64,000 nucleotides of DNA from Halomonas sp. DQ26W (GTDB taxonomy: Bacteria; Pseudomonadota; Gammaproteobacteria; Pseudomonadales; Halomonadaceae). Positions 19,846-26,989 of the stretch are shown here, piece after piece. The notes beneath the pieces are model-generated. The model was given only the letters and a program-made list of their open reading frames with translations, ran no database searches and had not been told where the DNA came from. The stretch spans positions 2,019 to 66,018 of the forward strand of contig NZ_QPKI01000011.1 of the NCBI RefSeq assembly GCF_003339685.1, read 5' to 3'. The position numbers were made by a program, and so were the translations under genes. Positions within the stretch are counted from its first letter, which is position 1. The number at the start of each line of letters is the position of its first letter.

Positions 19846-20247
19846 TTACTCTCCCGGGTGAAAGGTGATCGCCACGGAGTTGATACAATAGCGCAGCCCC
19901 GTGGACTCCGGCGGGCCATCGGGGAAGACATGTCCCAGATGCGCGTCGCAGTGGGAGCAGACTACCTCGGTGCGCTGCATGCCATGGGCATCGTCCGGCT
20001 TCTCTTCTACGGCGGACTTGCCCAATGGCCGGTCGAAGCTCGGCCAGCCACAGCCGGCGTCGAACTTGTGTTCATTCTCGAACAGCGGTGCATGACAACA
20101 GACACAGTGGTAGATGCCGTGCTCGTCGCTGACCCGATGATCGCCGGAAAAGGGCGGCTCTGTACCTTTCTCCCGGGTTACCCGGTACTGCTCGGGGCTG
20201 AGCTGTTCACGCCATTCGGCCTCGCTCTTATCGATCTTTCTGCGCAT
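19846..20247 (-). CDS. msrB: Peptide methionine-R-sulfoxide reductase MsrB
   Basis: Reduces the R-diastereomer of methionine sulfoxide in proteins. I use the start giving [12 protein letters not shown] because AGGAGGAG lies seven bases upstream; the frame is open further. The 133-residue protein carries four zinc cysteines in two pairs (CVCC and CSHC), [23 protein letters not shown] and the catalytic cysteine in [11 protein letters not shown]. It is encoded just upstream of the YlqF-type gene on the same strand, with about 75 bases between them. Confidence 0.95.
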   Translation of the reverse strand: MRRKIDKSEAEWREQLSPEQYRVTREKGTEPPFSGDHRVSDEHGIYHCVCCHAPLFENEHKFDAGCGWPSFDRPLGKSAVEEKPDDAHGMQRTEVVCSHCDAHLGHVFPDGPPESTGLRYCINSVAITFHPGE

Positions 20248-20372
20248 GGCATCTCTCCTCCTGGGGGTGGTACTTTCCATCATGCCATCCATTTCGGGCC
20301 TGGCCAGCATGGCTTACATGAGACAACGGATGGGCCTGCGATTTCCATCTCCGGGGCGTTCAAGGTCGACGG

Positions 20373-20401
20373 TTGACAGCCCCGAGGCGCTTGAGTAAGA
20401 T
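20373..20401 (+). promoter_or_regulatory. Sigma-70 promoter of the Glu/Gly tRNA cluster
   Basis: TTGACA and TAAGAT are separated by 17 bases, starting 60 bases before the first tRNA. A GC-rich stretch (GCGCC) follows the -10 box, as in stringent stable-RNA promoters. Confidence 0.75.
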
Positions 20402-20432
20402 TCGCGCCACCTCGTTGAAGCGAGACGGCTGC

Positions 20433-20508
20433 GTCCCATTCGTCTAGTGGTCCAGGACACCGCCCTTTCACGGCGGGAACAGGGGTTCGAACCCCCTATG
20501 GGACGCCA
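20433..20508 (+). tRNA. tRNA-Glu (UUC), first copy
   Basis: A 76-nt cloverleaf with acceptor arms GTCCCAT/ATGGGAC, encoded CCA, T-loop GGTTCGAACC and anticodon TTC in the loop CTTTCAC. First gene of the cluster, behind a consensus promoter. Confidence 0.97.
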
Positions 20509-20532
20509 CTCGTTTTCTTCAGGTACCGGAAT

Positions 20533-20607
20533 GCGGGAATAGCTCAGTGGTAGAGCATCGCCTTGCCAAGGCGAGGGTCGGGAGTTCGAATCTCCTTTCC
20601 CGCTCCA
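20533..20607 (+). tRNA. tRNA-Gly (GCC), first copy
   Basis: A 75-nt cloverleaf with acceptor GCGGGAA/TTCCCGC, anticodon GCC in TTGCCAA, T-loop GTTCGAATC and encoded CCA. Confidence 0.97.
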
Positions 20608-20640
20608 AGTTTTTTGAAAGTCGTTTTTGGAAGTCATTGC

Positions 20641-20716
20641 GTCCCATTCGTCTAGTGGTCCAGGACACCGCCCTTTCACGGCGGGAACAGGGGTTCGAAC
20701 CCCCTATGGGACGCCA
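20641..20716 (+). tRNA. tRNA-Glu (UUC), second copy
   Basis: Identical in sequence to the first tRNA-Glu of the cluster, including the encoded CCA. Confidence 0.97.
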
Positions 20717-20784
20717 CTCTTCCAGTATGCATTGCCGATAGCATAGACTGTGAGAACAGACTGTAAGAATAGACTGTTAGATAA

Positions 20785-20859
20785 GCGGGAATAGCTCAGT
20801 GGTAGAGCATCGCCTTGCCAAGGCGAGGGTCGGGAGTTCGAATCTCCTTTCCCGCTCCA
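20785..20859 (+). tRNA. tRNA-Gly (GCC), second copy
   Basis: Identical to the first tRNA-Gly. A short near-repeat (AGACTGT...AGACTGT) separates it from the preceding tRNA-Glu. Confidence 0.97.
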
Positions 20860-20864
20860 GATAA

Positions 20865-20940
20865 GTCCCATTCGTCTAGTGGCCTAGGACACCGCCCTTT
20901 CACGGCGGGAACAGGGGTTCGAACCCCCTATGGGACGCCA
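20865..20940 (+). tRNA. tRNA-Glu (UUC), third copy with D-loop variant
   Basis: Same as the other two except in the D-arm, where GGCCTAGGAC replaces GGTCCAGGAC. The acceptor, anticodon and T-arm are intact, so it should be functional. Confidence 0.93.
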
Positions 20941-20972
20941 ATTAGTTTGACCTGTCCAGGCGACTTCGATAA

Positions 20973-21009
20973 GCGGTAATAGCTCAGTGGTAGAGCATCG
21001 CCTTGCCAA
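20973..21009 (+). pseudogene. Truncated tRNA-Gly (5' half only)
   Basis: About 37 bases match the 5' half of the tRNA-Gly copies up to the anticodon (TTGCCAA), with G-to-T at position 5 (GCGGT). After that the sequence diverges completely; there is no 3' half, T-loop or CCA. It is probably a relic of unequal recombination within the tandem Glu/Gly array. Confidence 0.85.
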
Positions 21010-21123
21010 CCAAAGGCTCCCCCTCGATTTCGATTACCTTGCCCATGGGCGAGGCCGTTTGCGTTTTTCCTGGTCGCGACTTGAAAAGCTCCTTCGCGCC
21101 CTAATGTCTTGAACTCGCTGTCT

Positions 21124-21182
21124 GTCCCAACACAAGCTATCCCAACACAAGCTATCCCAACACAAGCTATCCCAACACAAGG
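21124..21182. repeat. Four tandem 15-bp repeats before the ABC transporter gene
   Basis: The unit ATCCCAACACAAGCT is repeated almost perfectly four times directly upstream of the ABC ATPase start, the last copy running into AAGGATG, which serves as its ribosome site. A TTG-initiated reading of the array would give an (IPTQA)n extension, but the homology begins only at the ATG at 21190, so I treat the array as leader sequence. Confidence 0.8.
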
Positions 21183-21189
21183 ATGTCTC

Positions 21190-22152
21190 ATGGCCGAACC
21201 GGCGCTGTCGATTCGTGGCCTGACCAAGGTCTACGGCAACGGCTTTCACGCCCTGAAGGGAATCGATCTCGACGTCGAGCAGGGTGACTTCTTTGCCATG
21301 CTAGGCCCCAACGGTGCCGGCAAGTCCACCACCCTCGGCATCGTCTGTTCACTGGTGCAGAAGAGCGCCGGCAAGGTATCGATCTTTGGCATCGACATCG
21401 ACCGAGACTTTGCCAAGGCCAAGTATCACATGGGCGTGGTGCCGCAGGAGTTCAACTTCAACCAGTTCGAGCAGGTGATCGACATTGTGCTGGCCCAGGC
21501 GGGCTACTTCGGCATGTCGCGACGCGAGGCCCTGCCAAGGGCCGAGCGGTTGCTCAGGGATCTTGGCCTCTGGGACAAGCGCAACGGTAACGCCCGCATG
21601 CTCTCCGGTGGGATGAAGCGCCGCCTGATGATTGCCCGCGCCTTGATGCATCGGCCCAAGCTGTTGATTCTCGATGAGCCCACCGCTGGCGTCGATATCG
21701 AGCTGCGTCGCAGCATGTGGGAGTACATGCGTCGCATCAATCGCGAAGAGGGCACGACCATCATCCTGACCACCCATTATCTCGAGGAGGCGGAGAGTCT
21801 CTGTCGCAACGTGGCGATCATCAATCACGGCGAGATCATCCGTAACACCAGCGTGCGCGGGCTGCTCGCCGAGCTCGACACCGAGACTTTCCTGCTCGAC
21901 CTGGCCCACCCGGTGAGCGATGTGCCGGCCATCGATGGCTTCGAGGTGCGCCAGGTAGATGCAGCCCAGCTGGCTGTTGCGGTCCATCGAGGCCAGCGCC
22001 TGAACGATGTCTTCACGGCGCTGAGTGAGCGAGACATCCAGGTGGTTTCCATGCGCAACCGTGCCAACCGGCTCGAGGAGATGTTCGTTACCATGGTCGA
22101 GCAGGGCAACGAGGAAAAGGCCGAAGCCGAGCGCGGGGAGAGCCGTTCATGA
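21190..22152 (+). CDS. ABC-2 type exporter, ATP-binding subunit (YadG-like)
   Basis: A 320-residue nucleotide-binding protein with Walker A GPNGAGKST (about residue 42), Q-loop PQEFNFNQ, signature LSGGMKRRLMIARAL, Walker B LLILDEPTAGVD and H-loop TTHYLEEAE. The domain after the ATPase core is typical of CcmA/YadG-like exporters. It overlaps the permease gene by four bases (ATGA), forming an operon with it and queF. The substrate is unknown. Confidence 0.92.
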   Translation: MAEPALSIRGLTKVYGNGFHALKGIDLDVEQGDFFAMLGPNGAGKSTTLGIVCSLVQKSAGKVSIFGIDIDRDFAKAKYHMGVVPQEFNFNQFEQVIDIVLAQAGYFGMSRREALPRAERLLRDLGLWDKRNGNARMLSGGMKRRLMIARALMHRPKLLILDEPTAGVDIELRRSMWEYMRRINREEGTTIILTTHYLEEAESLCRNVAIINHGEIIRNTSVRGLLAELDTETFLLDLAHPVSDVPAIDGFEVRQVDAAQLAVAVHRGQRLNDVFTALSERDIQVVSMRNRANRLEEMFVTMVEQGNEEKAEAERGESRS

Positions 22153-22922
22153 ATTCGATCCAGACTGCCATCGCCCTGTTGACCCTGGTGCACAAGGAGA
22201 TCAAGCGCTTCACTCGGATCTGGCCGCAGACGCTGCTGCCGCCCTCGATCACCATGACCATGTACTTCATCATCTTCGGCAACCTGATCGGACCGCGCAT
22301 CGGTGAGATGGACGGCTTCAGCTACATGGACTTCATCGTCCCCGGGCTGATCATGATGGCAGTGATCACCAACAGCTACTCCAACGTGGCATCGAGCTTC
22401 TTCTCCAACAAGTTCCAGCGCTCCATCGAGGAGATGATGGTCTCGCCCATGCCCAACTGGGTGATCCTGGCCGGCTTCGTGTTCGGCGGCATGGCACGCG
22501 GCTTGGGAGTGGGGCTCATCGTCACCATCGTGTCGCTGTTCTTCACCCGCATCAGTGTGGCACACCCGTTCCTGACCGTGGCGGTGGTGGTGCTGACCGC
22601 CGCGCTGTTCTCCATCGGCGGTTTCATCAACGCTCTGCTGGGGAAGAAGTTCGACGACATTTCGATCGTGCCGACCTTCATCCTGACACCGCTGACCTAC
22701 CTGGGCGGGGTCTTCTACTCGATCTCGCTGTTGCCGTCCTTCTGGCAGGGCGTGTCGATGCTCAACCCGATTCTGTATATGGTCAACGTGTTCCGCTACG
22801 GTTTTCTGGGTGTCTCCGACATTCCGGTGGGCTGGGCGCTGGCCGCTATCGTCACCTTCATCGTGGTACTGTTCGCCATCGCCCTGTGGATGCTTGAAAG
22901 CGGCAAAGGAATTCGCAGCTGA
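22149..22922 (+). CDS. ABC-2 type exporter permease (YadH-like)
   Basis: A 257-residue inner-membrane protein with about six hydrophobic segments (among them TMYFIIFGNLIG, FIVPGLIMMAVIT and LGVGLIVTIVSLFF) and the conserved ABC-2 sequence around LTYLGGVFYSISLLP. It pairs with the preceding ATPase. Its stop overlaps the queF start in TGATG, so the three genes are translationally coupled. Confidence 0.92.
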   Translation: MNSIQTAIALLTLVHKEIKRFTRIWPQTLLPPSITMTMYFIIFGNLIGPRIGEMDGFSYMDFIVPGLIMMAVITNSYSNVASSFFSNKFQRSIEEMMVSPMPNWVILAGFVFGGMARGLGVGLIVTIVSLFFTRISVAHPFLTVAVVVLTAALFSIGGFINALLGKKFDDISIVPTFILTPLTYLGGVFYSISLLPSFWQGVSMLNPILYMVNVFRYGFLGVSDIPVGWALAAIVTFIVVLFAIALWMLESGKGIRS

Positions 22923-23758
22923 TGACACATCATCGTCCCGACACCCTCGAGCATGCCCCGCTGGGGCGCGAGTCCGCCTACCCCGAGCACTACGACGCCG
23001 GGCTGCTCTATCCCATTCCCCGCGCTGCCAACCGTGCGCCGCTGGGCATCGAGGAGGGCAGCCTGCCCTTTGTCGGCGAGGACGAATGGCATGCCTTCGA
23101 GGTTTCCTGGCTCAACGGGCGCGGCAAGCCAATTGTCGCCGTGGCACGCTTCAGCCTGCCGGCAGACTCGCCGAACCTGATCGAGTCCAAGTCCTGGAAG
23201 CTCTATCTCAACAGCTTCAACCAGACTCGCTTCAACAGCCGCGAGCAGGTGATCGATACCCTCGCGCGCGACTTGGCCCAGGCGGCCGGAGCACCGGTAT
23301 CGGTCGAACTGTACTCTGTCGACGACGATGCGCTTGCCGTGCAGCACCTGCCGGGCGAGTGCCTCGACGGACTGGATATCGAGATAGAGAACTACACGCC
23401 CAGTGCCGAGCATCTGCAGGTGGCAGAGGAGGTCGTCGAGGAGACGCTATACTCGCATTTGCTCAAGTCCAACTGCCCGGTGACCGGCCAGCCCGACTGG
23501 GGCAGCGTGCTGGTCCGCTATCGTGGACCGAAGCTCGACCGTGAAGGCCTGCTGCGCTACCTGATTGGCTACCGCCAGCATCAGGATTTCCACGAACACT
23601 GCGTCGAGCACATCTTTACCGACCTCATGACCCGGGCGCGCCCGGAACGGCTGCTGGTGCTGGCGCGCTACGTGCGTCGCGGCGGGCTGGATATCTCTCC
23701 CTGGCGCGCCACCCCCGGCGAGAGGCCGCCCGAGCCGCTGCGGTTGGCACGACAATAG
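22922..23758 (+). CDS. queF: NADPH-dependent preQ0 reductase QueF
   Basis: Reduces 7-cyano-7-deazaguanine to preQ1 for queuosine modification of tRNA. The 278-residue protein is the long (YqfD-type) form with two tunnelling-fold halves. SKSWKLYLNSFNQTRF lies near residue 90, and the active-site cysteine is in LKSNCPVTGQPDWG (about residue 188). It is coupled to the ABC permease by a one-base overlap, although no functional link to the exporter is evident. Confidence 0.95.
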   Translation: MTHHRPDTLEHAPLGRESAYPEHYDAGLLYPIPRAANRAPLGIEEGSLPFVGEDEWHAFEVSWLNGRGKPIVAVARFSLPADSPNLIESKSWKLYLNSFNQTRFNSREQVIDTLARDLAQAAGAPVSVELYSVDDDALAVQHLPGECLDGLDIEIENYTPSAEHLQVAEEVVEETLYSHLLKSNCPVTGQPDWGSVLVRYRGPKLDREGLLRYLIGYRQHQDFHEHCVEHIFTDLMTRARPERLLVLARYVRRGGLDISPWRATPGERPPEPLRLARQ

Positions 23759-23768
23759 CAGCTTGGCT

Positions 23769-23862
23769 GACACTCCCCGCCCGCCGCGCTGCGCGCTTTG
23801 GGCGAGGGTTCCGGGTCGCCCCGTGAACCTTCCTGCTTCAACGCGCCTTCACTAGGCAGTGG
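23769..23862 (-). ncRNA. Putative omega RNA (reRNA) at the tnpB 3' end
   Basis: In characterised IS200/IS605 elements the guide RNA of TnpB is transcribed from the 3' end of tnpB through the right end, with the guide taken from the adjoining flank. This stretch is GC-rich and can fold (CGCCCGCCGCGC against GCGCTTTGGGCG), in the expected place and orientation. Assignment is by position only; the guide would be read from the flank beyond 23769, towards the end of queF. Confidence 0.45.
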
Positions 23863-24987
23863 CTAGGCCACTGCCCCCGCTCCGGTCGCTCCACAGGCTA
23901 ACCCCGCCAGCCCGGCGGTTCTGATATTCTTCGCTGCATTGATGTCGCGGTCGATAGCTTGACCACAGCCCTCGCAGTGCCAGCGGCGTTGCGAGAGCGG
24001 CAGCTTTTCGACCTTGTGCCCGCAGCCGTGGCACGTTTTGCTGCTGGGCAGCCACTGGCTCACTTTCACCAGTTGTCGGCCCGCCCATTCCGCTTTGTAC
24101 TCAAGCTGGCGCACGAACTCGCCCCAGCCGGCATCACTGATGGCCTTGGCCAGTGAGCGGTTCTTGACCATGCCGGTGATGTTCAGCGACTCGACACACA
24201 GCACTTGGTTTTCGTTGACGAGGGTACGGGTCGCTTTGTGGATGGCGTCGCGGCGACAATCCGCGATTTTGGCATACAGCCGCGCCACTTTCCGGCGCAG
24301 CTTGTTACGGTTGTTGGAGCCTTTCTGTTTTTTGGCCAGTTGGCGCTGCAGGTGCGCCAGCCTGGCCTCATGGCGCTTGAGGTGGCGCGGATTGCCCGAT
24401 TTCACGCCCTCGCTGGTGATGAACAGGTCGGTCAGGCCCAGATCAATCCCCGTCATTTTGGGCGTCACCGGCAGAACCTTCGGCGTGAACTCGCAAAGAC
24501 AGCTGATGAAGTAGCGACCAGCGTGGTCTTGCGAGATCGTGATACTTGAGGGCGCACAGGGCAGCGGGCGGCTCCATCGGATCGGCAATGGCACCTTCGA
24601 CTTGGCGATGGTGATTTCGCCATCCCGATAGCGGAAAGCGGCTTTGGTTAGTCGGATAGACTGTCGGCTATCCTTGCGCTTGAAACGCGGATAGCGAGCC
24701 TTGAGCTTGGGGTTAAAGAAGTTGTCGAAGGCCGCTTTCTGGTCGCGCAGGGTTTGTTGCAGAATGACGCTGGAAACATCGCCCAGCCATGGATATTCCG
24801 CCTTGAGTACGACCAGCCGCTTTTCCGCTGCCGAGTGCGATACCGACTGCCCATGCTGCTGATACGCCTCGGTACGATACGCCAGTGTATTGTTCCAGAC
24901 AAAACGTGCGCAACCGAACGACTTTGCCAGGAGCAAAGCCTGCTCGGGCGTGGGATAGAACCGCTCTTTATACGCTCGTTTTGCCAT
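23863..24987 (-). CDS. tnpB: RNA-guided nuclease TnpB (OrfB) of IS200/IS605 family
   Basis: A 374-residue protein with the N-terminal helix-turn-helix region (MAKRAYKERFYPTPEQ), a split RuvC nuclease with Asp in GIDLGLTDL, Glu in VESLNITGM and Asp in DRDINAAKNI, and a zinc finger CHGCG...CEGCG. All catalytic residues are intact and the frame is unbroken, so it should be an active guide-dependent nuclease. It is a transposon accessory, not a transposase. The C-terminus ends in a short Ala/Gly-rich tail. Confidence 0.93.
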   Translation of the reverse strand: MAKRAYKERFYPTPEQALLLAKSFGCARFVWNNTLAYRTEAYQQHGQSVSHSAAEKRLVVLKAEYPWLGDVSSVILQQTLRDQKAAFDNFFNPKLKARYPRFKRKDSRQSIRLTKAAFRYRDGEITIAKSKVPLPIRWSRPLPCAPSSITISQDHAGRYFISCLCEFTPKVLPVTPKMTGIDLGLTDLFITSEGVKSGNPRHLKRHEARLAHLQRQLAKKQKGSNNRNKLRRKVARLYAKIADCRRDAIHKATRTLVNENQVLCVESLNITGMVKNRSLAKAISDAGWGEFVRQLEYKAEWAGRQLVKVSQWLPSSKTCHGCGHKVEKLPLSQRRWHCEGCGQAIDRDINAAKNIRTAGLAGLACGATGAGAVA

Positions 24988-25100
24988 ACTGGAAAAATAT
25001 CAGGGGTTCTGAGTTGTTTCAAGATAAGCACCGCTACGCGGTGCGCGCTTATATCACCGCCCGATTGGGCGATGCTTTACGCGCAATTTGGTAAAGTGCT

Positions 25101-25368
25101 CTAGGCTTCGTCTGAAAAGTCGGCGAGCGAAGGTCAGGGCTAGGCCCGTTCCCTACGGGCCAACGCACTTCCCACATCCATGTGGGTCGCAAGGCAAAAA
25201 TTGGCGACAAATCGGCAGGAAAGCCGATCTGGGCAGTTCCGCTGCTCAAAGAGCGAGCGACATGGATGTCGCGAGTCCAAAGCGGAGTTTACGGGGTGTA
25301 AATGAGTACTTTGAGCTGATTTTTAACGCCGTATGGCCAAGCGCAGGCACTTTTCGGACAAAGCCTAG
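25101..25368. mobile_element. 268-bp MITE-like non-coding element
   Basis: The ends form an inverted repeat: CTAGGCTTCGTCTGAAAAGT on the left and its near-complement ending in AAGCCTAG on the right (17 bases with 2 mismatches inside CTAG). CTAG at both ends could be a 4-bp target duplication of the IS5-like type. The inside has no credible gene and several small hairpins (for example CCCACATCCATGTGGG). It sits between the tnpB element and the nitroreductase gene. A parent transposase elsewhere would be needed to move it. Confidence 0.7.
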
Positions 25369-25418
25369 ATTCGAACCGGTAACCGACGGGCTAATGCGCC
25401 GCCGATGAGGAGAGCATC

Positions 25419-25979
25419 ATGGATGCGATGACGCTGCTGCATGAACGCAGCTCCATGGGCAAGCTGATGGGGCCGCCGCCTGGCCCCGAGCAGCTTGAAG
25501 CGATCTATCGGGCCGCACTGCGGGCACCCGATCACAAGGAATTGCGACCCTGGCGCTTCATCGAGTTTTCGGGAGAAGGGCTCGACCGCCTGGGCGAGCT
25601 GTTCGCCGAAGCCGAGTTCCGCGAGGACCCGGATGTCGACGATGCGACCCTGGATGCCGTGCGCAAGAAGCCGCATCGGGCCCCCATGATCATCGCTGTG
25701 GTGGCCAAGGTGACACCGGATATTCCCAAGGTGCCGAAGATCGAGCAGGTGGTCTCGGCCGGCTGTGCCGGCCACGGCATCCTGCTGGCGGCCCACGCCC
25801 TGGGATTGGGGGCCATGTGGCGCAGCGGCAAGTACGCCTTCGACCCCACCGTGCGCAAGGGGCTCGGTCTGGAAGAGGACGACGAGCTGATCGCCTTCAT
25901 CTACCTGGGACAGCTCGGCGGGCGCCACAGACCCGTTCCCGAACACCGGCTCAGCGACTTCGTCGAACGCTGGACCTGA
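25419..25979 (+). CDS. Nitroreductase family protein (YdjA-like)
   Basis: A 186-residue FMN-dependent oxidoreductase of the small YdjA type. It has LHERSSMGKLMGPPP at the N-terminus (FMN-binding RxS region), RAPDHKELRPWRFI in the middle, and AAHALGLGAMWRSG near residue 130. GAGGAG lies before the ATG. It is followed after four bases by the thioesterase-like gene, so the two form an operon. The physiological substrate is unknown. Confidence 0.88.
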   Translation: MDAMTLLHERSSMGKLMGPPPGPEQLEAIYRAALRAPDHKELRPWRFIEFSGEGLDRLGELFAEAEFREDPDVDDATLDAVRKKPHRAPMIIAVVAKVTPDIPKVPKIEQVVSAGCAGHGILLAAHALGLGAMWRSGKYAFDPTVRKGLGLEEDDELIAFIYLGQLGGRHRPVPEHRLSDFVERWT

Positions 25980-25983
25980 CACG

Positions 25984-26487
25984 ATGCGCAAAGTCGGCAT
26001 ACCCCATCCACGCCTGCCGCTGCCCGAATCCGGCCAGCGGGACGACCTGAAGGCCTTCCTCGCCTGGCTCGGAGATGCGATCCCCTTGGTCGAACACCTG
26101 GGCATTCGCGAGATGCGTTGGGAAGGGGAGAGCCTGGTGTGGGCACTCTCGCTGGCACCCAACCTCAACGACAAGGGCACCGGCTTCGGTGGGGGGCTGA
26201 CCGCCCAGACCACGCTGCTGGGCTGGTGCTGGACCACGCTCTGGCTGCGCGAGCATGGGCTTGCCCGCGACGTCGTCGTGGCCGAGGCCACACAGCGCTT
26301 CCTGGCGCCGGTGATCGGCGACTACCGCATGACCTGCGCGCCTGAATCGCCGCAAGGGCCCGATAGCCTGGCGGCGCAGTTGCAGAGCCGTGGGCGAGGG
26401 CGGATCAGTCTGGCCCAGCAGCTCTGGTGCGGCGACACGCTTTGCCTGGAAGCGCGCGGCCACTACGCCGTTCTGGCCGGCGTTTGA
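25984..26487 (+). CDS. YiiD C-terminal-type putative thioesterase
   Basis: A 167-residue hot-dog-fold protein. HLGIREMRWEGESLVWALSL and NLNDKGTGFGGGLTAQTTLLGW match the thioesterase domain found at the C-terminus of YiiD/FabY-like proteins. The GNAT acetyltransferase domain that usually precedes it is absent. Co-transcribed with the nitroreductase gene four bases upstream. Its substrate is not predictable from sequence. Confidence 0.8.
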   Translation: MRKVGIPHPRLPLPESGQRDDLKAFLAWLGDAIPLVEHLGIREMRWEGESLVWALSLAPNLNDKGTGFGGGLTAQTTLLGWCWTTLWLREHGLARDVVVAEATQRFLAPVIGDYRMTCAPESPQGPDSLAAQLQSRGRGRISLAQQLWCGDTLCLEARGHYAVLAGV

Positions 26488-26510
26488 GCCGGGGAAAGCC
26501 GAAAACTGGC

Positions 26511-26539
26511 TTGCATACGCGCACTTAAGCCGTTAGTAT
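26511..26539 (+). promoter_or_regulatory. Promoter of tRNA-Ser
   Basis: TTGCAT and TAGTAT with a 17-base spacer, ending about 54 bases before the tRNA. Confidence 0.6.
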
Positions 26540-26592
26540 TTGCGCCGTTCTGACGTACAAGGCACAGCCGAAGGGCGTGAGGACCGCAATGT

Positions 26593-26680
26593 GGAGGGGT
26601 GTCCGAGTGGTCGAAGGAGCACGCCTGGAAAGTGTGTAAGTCGCAAGGCTTCGAGGGTTCGAATCCCTCCCCCTCCGCCA
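26593..26680 (+). tRNA. tRNA-Ser (GGA), integration site of the island
   Basis: An 88-nt tRNA with the long variable arm of serine tRNAs, acceptor GGAGGGG/CCCCTCC, anticodon GGA in CTGGAAA, T-loop GGTTCGAATCC and encoded CCA. Its 3' end is the left attachment site of the 32.7-kb element, and the tRNA is kept intact by the integration. Confidence 0.97.
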
Positions 26681-26681
26681 C
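26667..26681 (+). repeat. Left attachment site (attL)
   Basis: CTCCCCCTCCGCCAC, the last 14 bases of tRNA-Ser plus one, repeated exactly at the right end of the element. Confidence 0.85.
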
Positions 26682-26692
26682 TGAATATGAAT

Positions 26693-26720
26693 AAGCCGCT
26701 GAAATCAGCGGCTTTTTCTT
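26693..26720 (+). terminator. Terminator of tRNA-Ser
   Basis: AAGCCGCTGA / TCAGCGGCTT with a two-base loop, followed by TTTCTTTG. A near-copy lies at the right attachment site, so the repeated segment includes it. Confidence 0.85.
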
Positions 26721-26734
26721 TGCCAGAAAGTTTT

Positions 26735-26756
26735 TGACCCACACTTTGACCCACAC
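26735..26756. repeat. 22-bp repeat, left copy
   Basis: An internally repetitive 22-bp sequence (GACCCACACTTT then GACCCACAC) that recurs identically and in the same orientation at 59209-59230, just upstream of the integrase. Between here and the umuC end (26990) I see no gene. Confidence 0.8.
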
Positions 26757-26989
26757 CCTTGTGCTGGCTTTCCCTGAATCGAGCTGGAGCCTCTCGGACA
26801 ATCCAGCTGCGCCTGACAGACTTCGAGAGCCCGTTCCCGCCTTGATTTCTGCCTTCTGCATTGAGCGCCTTCTTTCTGGAGGAGGCTGCTTCCTTTCTGC
26901 AAACCACCACTTCCACTCTGCAGGGCCTGCCCCATCCGGTCTCGCATAGGGCCGTTAGCTACAGCGCCTTTGATGATCAGCGTAGGGCT

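Larger units (their letters stand above)
23769..25040 (-). mobile_element. IS200/IS605-type element carrying only tnpB (IS1341-like)
   Basis: The tnpB gene is flanked on its 3' side by a GC-rich hairpin region ending in GGGGAGTGTCA (read on the minus strand), the usual right-end form of these elements, and on its 5' side by a small hairpin (GCACCGC TAC GCGGTGC, about 25029-25045). No tnpA transposase is present, so it would need TnpA in trans. The exact ends are approximate because the family makes no target duplication. Confidence 0.7.

Noticed and set aside
20314..20679. 121-residue frame through the tRNA cluster
   Set aside because: It is translated tRNA sequence, with the same peptide (MKGRCPGPLDEWDA) repeated because the tRNA-Glu copies repeat.
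21124..21182. CRISPR array
   Set aside because: Four directly abutting 15-bp units without spacers and no cas genes: a tandem repeat, not CRISPR.
25362..25408. tRNA remnant on the minus strand beside the MITE (GGTTCGAATC)
   Set aside because: A T-loop-like string is present but no pairing stems or acceptor could be built, so it is probably chance.
26721..26989. Short reading frames on both strands between tRNA-Ser and umuC
   Set aside because: No ribosome sites or protein similarity; some run through the tRNA or the 22-bp repeat.
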